A stretch of DNA of 64,000 bases from Scolanthus callimorphus (taxonomy: Eukaryota > Cnidaria > Anthozoa > Actiniaria > Edwardsiidae): positions 7,496,953 to 7,560,952 of the forward strand of contig CM066913.1 in the NCBI GenBank assembly GCA_033964015.1. Direction: 5' to 3'. Below, piece by piece: positions 49,801-61,800 of the stretch. Under the pieces are notes generated by a model. It saw only the letters and a program-made list of their open reading frames with translations, searched no databases and had not been told where the DNA came from. A program made the translations under genes and the position numbers. Each line of letters begins with the position of its first letter. Within the stretch, counting starts at the first letter, position 1.

Positions 49801-52800
49801 ATAGAACGAGGCATATACTATAAATATACACTAAAACGATGTATTAATCCTTATCCTGACTAGTAGTCTTGATAGTTCAGATAGTTTGAATGTTTTAGGT
49901 CAATTTGAAGTAATATTATCAAAAATATCGTTAAATTATTCATGGTGAGCATTCCTCCATTTAGGAATGACGTGAAAGAGGCTTTGCTCGCTACACATAT
50001 AACCAGAATAAGAGCACCAAGAAAACAATTTCTATGTTGAGAGGGTAAAAAGAAGAAAATCGATTTAGGATAAGCTCTTTACGCCGTCCTTATTAACGTC
50101 AGGCACAAGAGTTCAAATAAGAATCTCGTCAAAGCGAAATGAGTCGTGTGGGCCTAATTGGGTTTCTTTTCAGTTATAAAGTTTGTCGAATGTTTTTGAG
50201 TTGTTTAAGTTTCCTGTGAGCTTGAAAAGGCTAAACAACCGGGGTTCCCTTTAACGCTGAGCCAACCGTACTTCGCAAGTACTCTCAGTCTTTGTTCAAG
50301 GAAACAAGCCGACGAGTAAAACATCTACTGGCGGAAAAGGGCATTAAAGAGTCTGTGTCAACCGCCATTTTGACAGCATAGCAACATACCAAGTCGAAGA
50401 AAGAAAGAGCAATTTTCTTGATTGAATTTGGTAAATCAAGACTAATGATTTAGACTAAATTAAGACTGATGATTTAGAGATTTCTACGCGTATTCGTCTT
50501 CTAATATCGAACGAAAACAATAGCAAAGGAGTGGCTGACACGGGCTCTTTAACATGGCAAAACATAAACCTATTGTAGTACCTACCTTGGTATAAGTGAT
50601 ACTATCTGGTAGGTATCGGGCGCCATCAATGTAGAGATCAAACCCACTTCCGGCCTCGAATGGTTGACTAGCCAGAGAAAGACGACCGTGTTTTATCCAC
50701 ACATTCTATGACAGATGACAGATTTGCAGTCATTTTTAAATGGTATTCTTATGAACATTTTATTCTGATGAACTAAACAAAACATCATGGTCTGATATAA
50801 CGTACGCGCGCTGCATGCGCGCGCTGCACTGTTAAAAAAGTTAAAAAAAGCGCGCGCTGCATTCTGGTAGTTGTGGGACACAGAAGAGCGCGCGCGCTTA
50901 TAGCTGGAATCATCCAAGGTGAAACTATAAGTTGCACACATTAGGTCTCTACCTGAGGAGTGTCATTCTCTTCTATGAATTCTGGCGGCGAGATAGGCCT
51001 ATCTGGCGGGGGACTAACGCCAGAGAATATAGTGAAAAGAATGTACGCCTTGCCGTATCGGCCCCAGGTATCGGGCGAATCTGTAACCTGCAATAAAAAT
51101 ACAGCAGACAAGTAAATTTCAGGAGATGCGGGTATTCATTTTCAGGACAAAATTGTGTTCCAAATGTGTTCCAAATTGAGTTCCAAATACTAAATACACA
51201 TACCTGAAGTGGTAAGCCCTTGACATCCGGTACAGGAGGAAGAAAAGAGGTAGATTGAACGTGCCAAGATTCAGATCAGGATGTTGTCTGGATACACTAC
51301 GACCTGTAATCAACAAAATTAGAAAATACTACAATATCTCACCCAATAACGTACCACCCCTTATTTGTTTCCTTCAAACGATCACCCCTTCCATTTGATT
51401 TTCCTAATGGAATTCATCAAGTAATATTCCCTAGCAATAGATAGCCAAACTATCATCTTAAGACTTCCCAGCGATTACGACTTTCAATCGATTGATCATC
51501 CCGTCCGTCCACTCTGGCAACCACACGTAAAGACCACACAGTAAATTTAAAAGTGTGGAAGGCTTGTCTTCCTCGGCTATGTAGAGATTGACGCATTTTG
51601 CTCGGACATCTAATATCATTATCGGAAATATATGTACTTGTATAGCAAAATGATCATAACAACTAGTGGCCCTCCCTCTTCTATCGAGTACAGTTGCACC
51701 ACGACTTCCCGAGAAATACAATACAGCCTATAATTTCACAAAGTCCTTCGTCGTCGCGTGGTAGTTTGGTATGTCACCTTACCCTGTGACTGACAGCTAT
51801 GGCGTGGTCGAGAGGTCATTTAAGCTTACCCTGTGACTGACGGCTATGGCGTGGTCGAGAGGTCATTTAAGCTTACCCTGTGACTGACGGCTATGGCGTG
51901 GTCGAGAGGTCATTTAAGCTTACCCTGTGACTCACGGCTATGGCGTGGTCGAGAGGTCATTTAAGCTTACCCTGTGACTGACGGCTATGGCGTGGTGTAT
52001 GGGGAGCTCCACCGAGCGTTAAGGGCACTAGAGTCCAGGCTGCCAACTTGCTCTCGTCCAACAAATTTACCGCGTTCTGATTGGCCGAGCCAGCGGTGGA
52101 GGGATTTAGATACACGCGGAGGACAACGACAGAATACGAGTTCCACTGAGCGTGCCGATAAAGAGCCTGGGGCAAAAAATCAAATCAAAGCGGTTGTTAA
52201 CTCGTGGATGTGGAAAGAAGTAAAAGCTACTGTAAATATCAGGGGCGTAGCCTAGTTCAAGGCGTCTGAGCGGGCTTCCTGTGCTCGGAATGGACCGTGA
52301 GGGTTGGGCCGAGCTCACCTGCAGAAGCTCGGGGAGAGGGATCCCGGTGACGTCCCATTTCCAACCTAACCACAGGAAACCCGCCGCCCAAAAGTCCAGG
52401 AGCTAGGCTGGCGCTGCGTGGAGTTCCTTCCTGCATTGTTTTCATCAGCTCAGCTTCCCATTTTCTGCTCTGCATTTCTTGTATCGCGATTCACCCTGAT
52501 ACTCGTTGTTGAGCCGTCATATTTTTTGCCCGACCTGAATTTCGAGCAATTTTGACAAAAAGTGGCCAGAGTCCAGTTACTCCAAAAGGTTAGAACCTCT
52601 TGGCTTGATTTTGGTTTGCGATGGAAGAAGGGAAATAAACCCCCAAAAAATCATCGGCTTCAGAAAATTAATAATTTATTTATTTTGTTTTCTTCGCCCA
52701 TGAGCCTCGTGTCCAAGTTAGAATTCTAATATCTATCGAAATTGCTCTATTGAAAACTATCAAAATAAGACTCGTCTCGGTATTCACCAATTACATTCTA

Positions 52801-55800
52801 TGCATACTTTATACAGATTCATTAAAACGAGCCTTTCTTTAAAAACATAATGGCGTTTTGAGACAAAATAAAATCATACTTAACAATCCAAAATAATTTT
52901 AACTCAATAGAACTTGAAACGTTTGCATAATTTTTAAGCTTACTGCTAACAAGACAAAGACGATATAAAAAAAGACAACTACAAAGCTTTAGTTCTAAAG
53001 ATAAAATCTGAATGATTACACTGAAAAAAAGAAAAGGATGATCGGTTAATATCATCAAGCTCAGCATCCAGACGTGCACTTAGAAATGCTTAGACCTCCA
53101 GATAAGATTGCAAAGAATTAGATCCCAAAAAAAAAGTCGGAGGGGCAGAAAGCTTGGTGTTTTTTTTTTTCCTTATAGTTATATAAACATTGCATGAGTT
53201 TGATTCCGTGATGGAAAAATATGAATCACATCACTTTACAGCAAACCGCGAAACCCATCAGAAGATTCAGCAAAACCCATCAGAGAGATTCAAGTGAGTA
53301 TCTTGACAACAGACGATGTTCGTCTTGAATTTAATCAATTTGAAGAAGCATGACAATATCCTAGGTTTTCTAAGCTAAAATACTAGGTCTAACGTTTTAA
53401 TTCACTAACTAATGGTTGTATTTACTGCTCGTATTTTTAAATCACACGTATTTCTATTGATTACTGAATACAATAGTACAAGATTTCAGGTTGGAGATTA
53501 TAGGGCGATATTCGCGATATTGAAAAAAAAAATACTGATACAAGCAATCATCAATATTATAATCAATACTTTTATCAATAATACAAGATTTAATAGAGCA
53601 AGTAAGGAAAATATACAAAATGCGGGATTTTGTTAAAAGAGCTACTTGAATTTGTTTCTTGAATATTACTCATTTCAATAGTATTTTTAGACTCCCAGTA
53701 GCATTCACATTAAACTTTGCCAACACTATATTCTGATCTTAAGTTTTCCTTTATTTTGTATGATATAAAACAACCGATGAGAACTAGTAATTGCGACTGA
53801 ATTCGATCGTAATTTTGCAAGTGTAATTTTCAATATCGCGCAATTTGGATATAGTGCCTGCCGGCGTCATTCAAGCGGGTGATTAAAATTCATAGGAGAA
53901 ACACACACCAAAACACAAGAAAATCATCTGGACTTTCTCAGAGTATAATACTATGTGGAGAACCTATAGTGGTCTTACCTCCCGGGAATTTTAATCAGAA
54001 CATGGAGGGACTATAGAAATTGGGAAAACATGATTTGACCGTGGGTTGAGTGAAGCGGCAGGGGGTTTGTGAATAGAAATGGAATGGAATACATAGCAGT
54101 GTGGTCTCGGATCATAAGGCCGAATGATTGGATGTAATTAGCGAAAGGTTCAAACGAAGTGAAGAATCTATCAACCAGGACTATAACAGCCACAAATTCA
54201 ATCACTTTTAAGTAATTCAAGGTTCCTGGCGTTTTGGAGAATAAAAAAATGTCCCCTAAGTGTTTTGCAAGATTGTTTTTGAATGTAACGGTCGGAGTTG
54301 TGTTGTTTGATATTTAAGCGTGGTTGAGATGAGCGGAGGTTTCATATCGTGGAATCCATAGGTTCGACACGAAAGAGGCTTCCAATGGAATTCCTCGACA
54401 ATGTATAAAATATTTACTACTGTTAAGATAAACTTGCACTCCGACTGTATAAGTGACAATTAGATTTCGTGAACAATGGAGGATCGGGAGGTAGAAACCA
54501 AGGCCTTTAGGACGGACCCTACACAATACTCCATCAACATGCTATTGGATCAGATGAGTTTAAATATTAAAAGGCTTCCGATACGGAGCGAGTGAGTCCT
54601 TCGAGACGCGTTCTAGAAGTAATGATCACGTTCTAGAAGTAATGATCTTAAGTTAGCAGATCACGAGCGGAACCGGGAAGAGTTAAATATCCCTATTAGG
54701 CTCAAGCCGAGGCAAACATTTGCCGAGCTCGGGGAATTTGTAAGCTAAAAGTGTCTCTGGTTGAGTGCTTGTGATTCATTTACGTGCGTTGGTTTGCGGA
54801 GAGCTTGATTAGCGAACTCAGCGAGCGAAGAGATGGAGCCATTACCAGAATCAGATGAAGAGGGTTATTCCGACAGTGAGGCGCTGCCGTATTTATATGA
54901 AGGAGATCGTAATGAGCAAGGCGAGCGACATGGAAAGGGGAAGGCACGACTGCCAAACGGTGACGCTTACGAAGGCGAATACAGGAACGGCTATCGCCAC
55001 GGTTTTGGTAAATATGTATTCAAGAAAGTGAAAGGGAAGTCACGCAGTGCCTGCTATATTGGGTACTACGAGAAAAATAAGAAAAATGGACAAGGGACAT
55101 TTTTGTACCCAGATGGAGCTAAATATGAAGGGAGCTGGAAAGATGACCTAAGACAGGGATTTGGGACGTATTATTACACTAACGCAGATACGTACCGCGG
55201 GGAATGGGAAAAGGACCGCCGGAATGGACACGGAACATATACCTACGCGGCTAGTGGAATGGTGTATGAGGGGCAATGGGTGGAGGGGAAACGATCGGGT
55301 AAGTTAAATGGGTCCTGAAAAATATTTTAGCAACTTTTTAGTGAAATAATCCGTGTTACCTTATAAGAAATAAGTCTTTGTATTCTTCATCTAACATTAT
55401 AAATGGACGAAATGGAAAAGAATGTGAACAATAAAGAACGTGTAATTGCGTTAGACTGACAGACTGAAATGCCATTTGGAGCTCTTTAACATTTTTCGTA
55501 GCAAACCTAACGTGAATAGGATATTTCGAAGGCTCAGTTTGACTGCGTATAAGTGCCCGGTTTCCTTAATTAATGCGCGCTTATCAAGCTTGTGCTCATG
55601 CGGCGAACGATGTTTATCTGCGTTTACGAAATCCATGGATATCCGCAAATGTCAGTTGGGTGTATTCATTAATTTTTTCTTGTAATGGACAGCTAATCTA
55701 GACTGGAGATAATTCCTATCTGATGTTGCTTTAGAAAGGTGAGGATCGTGCACAAAGTTTAACATCCCCACCAGCAATGTTTTTCTCGCGCATGCGAGGA

Positions 55801-58800
55801 TATTTTTTTATGGAAATAATCGTAAAGTTGGTTTGGGAAATAAAGCGGGCTCTGGTTAAATAAAACTTCAACATCCATGCGAAAGACGGAGAATACAACA
55901 CTTAGCAGGCAGTGTGCAGCACTATCTGTTGTTATTTCATGTAAATAAAATTGAATTGATTTTGAATAACCACCAGTACAGATGCATTAAAATAATATCC
56001 TTATCGTCTTAATCTATGTGCTACCATAGCAACGCAATAATTTCTAAATGCCTCAAGTAAAAACACGGTAAAAGGACACAATCATAATTGATTTTTTCCC
56101 ACTTATTTATGTAGAATTGGCCATTTTAAGACCGACAGCTGCCGTTTTCTGACACTTTGCTGCACTTTTCGTAATTCTGTGAACTCTACGCCAACTAAAA
56201 CACCGCGAGTGAACATCTCTGGTTGATTTCACGCAGGCTCGAACTTGATGTTTTCTGGAACTTATAAGGTCTAGCTATACAATAGCTTCAAAAACAAATT
56301 TTCAACCATAACATACAAACGAAAAAACTATGGACGGAAGCCAAAACAGATTTTGGCGTTTGGAAATATAAAGTGACAGTTCACAGAATTGTGAAAAGTA
56401 AAAACGTGATACCTAATAAGCGACGCAAAAACAAAATGATACAAAACACGAGTGAGCTACGTATTTAGATGGTATCACAGGTAAGTATATTCTATATTGA
56501 GTTGTGTCTACCTTGAATAGAACTAAAATCCGTGAAACCATTTAACGATAACAGCAAATTTGTTTCTTCTCATCAACAATACATTCAAAGTTGTGTCTAT
56601 TGCAGAGCGATAGAAATCTTGTGGTGCAACTCATAGACAGACCTGGTTTGTATAACAAGAAGAGGCGGCATCATTCGAGCTTTTGATTTACACCATTGTT
56701 TTAAAGCATTTTTTTGAGTTTTTTTTAATTGGATGTGTGTATATATTTTCACCTTTTTTAAAGCCTTAAAATTGTCTATCTACCTCTAGCTTTGGTTGTA
56801 TTGTCCATGTGTTTTCGGACCGTGTTTACGTCCCCGCCGACGCAGACTACCTACTAGTGTTTCCGCAAAACTACCTATACAATAGCTATATAATTGCCAT
56901 GTCATTTTCTTTTCTCAGGTAGAGGAAAACTAACCTTCGGCAAGCAATGCTATATTGGGAATTTCCACGACGATAAGATGCTGGGACCTGGGACCTACAT
57001 TTTTCCCAACGGTTCTCAGCAGCATGGAGAATATGTCGTAATCGAAGATGAGATCGAGAACGATATAGAATCCCCTGGAGGGGAGGGTGAGGGTGAAAAA
57101 ACACGGACAAAACAACTGAAGATCAAATGGATGAGCCACGGGGGAGTGCATCCTCCTATTTGTGTCACCAAGAAGGAGACTGTTATCAACTAATAGTTTC
57201 CACTCCCTCCAAGAGTCCATTATACTAAGAGTAAGAATCTCCCAAATAAGGTCTCTCTCCATCAACGTCAGAGAAGTTTCTATTCTAAGAAACACATTTC
57301 CCATAAAGAGTCAGAGAGCACTACTATATGTAATACTAATATAAACACTCCAAGCCATGTGAGTCAGGGTGTAGCTAGGCATTCTTCACCTTTAAGCCCG
57401 CTGTCAAAATTTGTTGACATATGGTAACCAAACATTTACCCCCATGTAAAAATTAACTTTATGTGGACCCAATTCAATGCAACCGCCTCTCTGTCGCTAC
57501 AAAACTTTTAAGTTTAGTTCTTTTACATCGGTCCTTAAAAAAAATCACCAAAAGTTTGCTAAGCCCGCCGGGCATAAAAGGGAGCTACGCGCCTGTGAGT
57601 GGAATGCAACATTAGCAGCAGGTAGTTTTAACCAATCAAACAAACACACCAGAAACAATTATGAAAATAAATTATTTTAAAGGGAGGCTGTCACGCAACT
57701 GCGCAGCTGTTCTGCGCATCTCAAAACAAAGAAGTATCGTCCCGTAACGATGGCCAGCGAAGGCTGAAACCACGAAAATGAATCCGTTTTAATCTCGCTA
57801 TTTCTCGATCCATCCGACCAAATTTTTATGTTTTACATATTCTTCAATAGTTTTCTGATAGGATGGTCTAAATAGTTTTGCTCAGTGATCGTTCCTGGAG
57901 CATGCGCGTATCGTGACAGCCTCCCTTTAAATTAAAATTATTTTATATTTTAGTCACTTTTCTGTCGCTGTTGGCAGCAACGCTGATATAAGATTCATAC
58001 TCTTAGTAAAGGACTTGCTATCAAAATTTCTCTGATATTGGAGGAAAAAAGGCTAGGGCAGATGTCAGCAATCTTTCTATCTCTTTAATATGCGTCATTT
58101 AAGAAAAGGAACAGGCCTTATTTTATGTTTTAAAGCCTGGGTAACTGAATATGGCTCTCCTAGAGGTCGTCCCTGGAGTCGTTGATTGCACGAAAAAAAG
58201 TGCTATTTAAAGGAGCCCACCCTCCATACCCATGATGCATTGCTTTGTTTTTGTATATACTGATTATGGTGCACCAGAAACACTGAAGCGCTTCATGCAG
58301 TGTACTTTTACAAGCCTATCTCGCGTTTGTATGACAAACTGTATTTATATCGAATTTTGATGGTATCAAAAATTGCGGCGACATGCCTAGCATTTTACTG
58401 CTCATATCACATCAACATTACTAAAGTGACAACAGGAAAATATAGCAGCATGTTGAATCCAACCACAATTCCCTCACCCAACTAAGCAGTATTTCGATAA
58501 CGTTAGCCTGCGAACATCCGGTACACGCGAGCTTAACCTTTAGGGTTAACCCTAAAGGTTAAGCTCGTGTGTACCGGATGCGCGCAGGCTAGATAACGTA
58601 AGCAAATCAGTAAAAGTCCAAAATCACTTTCGGTCGCAATTATTAGGAGAACAAGTCTACAATAACACCACCATAATTGTGAGAAGGGTTTTAGACAAAG
58701 ACAGGAAAGGGGATGCTAGACGGTATCTAGCTTGCTCCAGTCTTATGCACAACCGAGGGAAGGGGGAAGACGCGGGAGGGGGGATTCGGGGTTTCGGGAA

Positions 58801-61800
58801 AAGGGCGATAACAGCATGTCGCGCATAAGGGGTGTGGAAGCGTAGGGTATGAAGCGGAAACTTAAAACTAGGGTATGAAGCGGAACTTAAAATTGCAAAG
58901 CATTTGAAAATTATTTAAACACCTGTGCAGCTGTATGCATGGCAATGTTAAATCGGTTACTATAATCAAGCTTAGACGTGCATAAGAATTTCGTAATGTA
59001 CATGGCTTCTTGATAATAAAATAGAAATACAGTTATCCTGGTTCCTCGTGACAATTTTTGGCAAACGCTTATTAGGAGATAGATAAAGGCACTGCCTATA
59101 TCTTAAACATTACTCACTATATTACCTAAATCAGCCGATAAAAACGAATGCTTTTTCTGACTCGGTAATTATGTGGCTGGTAAAATGGCGGCCGAGTGGG
59201 GCTCCGCTGGGCTCCGCTTCAGTCATATGGCTGAGAAAGTCTCTTGAGTTTTGTTCGGCATCGGCCCGACACTAAAGAATCTGTGACAACACAACAGGTT
59301 TTTTTCGTGTCGGGTCCGATTTTACTGTGAAAATCAAATAAATCGCGACGAAAATGCAATCGGTCCGACATATCGCAGAGTGTAAATAAGCCATAAGGGA
59401 GATGAAGTAAGAAACAGTACTAACCTCTTGTAATCCAAATGAGTAGATGTCTTGTAGAAAATCCTGACGAACGGCCTTGGTTACACACGTGACTGGAGTG
59501 TCATTCAAGGCCTTGATCACCTGGAATAAAGAGAAATTGTAAAATAAAACAAACAGCAACGACTTAAAATATCAATAGGTTATCATGAAAGGTACAAACA
59601 TATTATTGCAACCGCGGAGCCGAAATGTGTTGAATTACAAGGGCGGCCACGCGAACGCAAAATGTTATGTAAAACACGTGGCGTAATACGTCTACCCTGT
59701 GAGCTGAGGTTTCTTTCTGTCATTCCTGATATGCTCCCAGTCTGACCATAGTCTAGTAACTATGGTCTGACCTAATAGCTCAAGTGGTAGAACATCGGAC
59801 GTACAATTCCCGAGGTCGTGGGTTCGGATCCCTCTTAGGGCGAGCGATTTTTTTTTCTTTTTCTCTGCTTACAGGGCAAACGCTCAGAAGCACACTTAGA
59901 ATGTTTCATACACATTAGGTTATTTCCTCATTTCCATTTTCTGTACTACGCGGCTACAGGCTTGCCTGATCATTCACGATCATCATGTCAGTTTCTTTTT
60001 AATTTAGCAAAGTCGTTCGCGGCTTCGGTATTTCGCGTGATAGCTTCGTTTTGTACACAAGAGAAGCCCATGCCCTCACACACTTAGAATTCCCATTGAG
60101 CATGCGAGCGTAACAATGCAACCACCATTCTCGTACCCAGAGCTCCCCGGCGACATCCATTTGAGGGCCTCAACCTCGTACCCAGAGCCCGTCATCTTTT
60201 GGCCAGCGGCAAGATTCAGGGCCCTGGGGGAATCCGATTTGTGAGCATGCGTGGTAGGTCAAAAACGTAACGAACTTTCATACAACAATCAAACCGGAAA
60301 CCCAGAATCTGGGTTTTAAAAAAATCGATTCCCCCAGAGCCCTGAATCTTGCCGCTGGCCAAAAGATGACGGGCTCTGGGTACGAGATTGTGAGGGCCTT
60401 CGCTGATTGGCTGATTTTGGACGTTTGGGCATGCGCAGAAAGTTGTTTCTCTCAACGGCTCTGCATCAAAACTCGCGCATGCGTCAATGGCTGTCACCAG
60501 AGCCCCGAGCCGGGGAGCTCTGGTATAGAGTGTGCGACCATGAGAAATGCCAAATACGCGAAAAACTTTGCTAGATGATGTCAGAAAGAAACCTCTTCTC
60601 GCAGGGAATGATCTATCCCTCTCAGAACAGGGAGAGCACCGATTCCAACTGCCCCTCCCATTGGGTCTGCCCCTCCTCCCATTGGGTCTGCCCCTCCCAT
60701 TGGGTCTGCCCCTCCTCCCATTGGGTCTGCCCCTCCCATTGGGTCTGCCCCTCCTCCCATTGGGTCTGCCCCTCCTCCCATTGGGTCTGCCCCTCCCGTT
60801 GGGTCTGCCCCTCCTCCCATTGGGTCTGCCCCTCCTCCCATTGGGTCTGCCCCTCCCATTGGGTCTGCCCCTCCCATTGGGTCTGCCCCTCCCGTTGGGT
60901 CTGCCCCTCTCATTGGGTCTGCCCCTCCCATTGGGTCTAGTGCCCCTCCCATTGGGTCTAGTGCCCCTCCCATTGGGTCTGCCCCTCCCATTGGGTCTGC
61001 CCCTCCCATTGGGTCTGCCCCTCCCGTTGGGTCTGCCCCTCTCATTGGGTCTGCCCCTCCCATTGGGTCTAGTGCCCCTCCCATTGGGTCTAGTGCCCCT
61101 CCCATTGGGTCTGCCCCTCCTCCCATTGGGTCTGCCCCTCCCATTGGTCTGCCCCTCTCATTAGGTCTGCCCCTCTCATTAGGTCTGCCCCTCCTCCCAT
61201 TGGGTCTAGCGCCCCTCCCATTGGGTCTAGTGCCCCTCCCATTGGGTCTAGAGCCCCTCCCATTGGGTCTGCCGATTGTATCCTTACGTGCCTAATTACC
61301 TCTCCGTCTTGTTGATTGTAAGCTGTAATCTTAACCTTCACCTCTCCACTGATAGCATTGTACAGCTTGTCGATCTGGAAGCCAAGCAGGGTCGGGTCCC
61401 CAGGGGTGCGATTGCTGTCGAGGAACAGCCAAACACGTGTTATTCAACCAAATATGCAATTAAAATGTCAAAAAGTCACGATTACATAGGTGGTAGGACT
61501 ATAGCGATCTGAACCAAATAACATGCAGATAAGGACAAGGGCGTTAGGACTACAATGATCTGCACCAATAACATGCAAATAAGAGGACGAACAGACACGA
61601 TTACAAGGACGTTAGGACTATAACGATATGAATTCCCAATGAACCTTGTTTAAGTAAATTCTGAGTGTCTGCCGTGTAAGTCTTGCGATGCTGCGTTTAA
61701 ATTTTGTTTTTATCGCAACACCTTTTCAAGGATCCGTTTGTTAATCGTTCTGGTAAATTCGGGTAGCCGGTGTAACAAGATAGCTGTCCCCCGTTCATTG

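Noticed and set aside
51458..51721. 87-codon minus-strand frame ([14 protein letters not shown])
   Set aside because: It sits between host exons, but no acceptor/donor pair keeps phase with the flanking exons.
60581..61144. 187-codon frame of GGADPMGG repeats as a separate gene
   Set aside because: It is entirely a translation of an 18-23 bp minisatellite in an intron. The opposite strand is equally open ([13 protein letters not shown]), so openness comes from the repeat composition.
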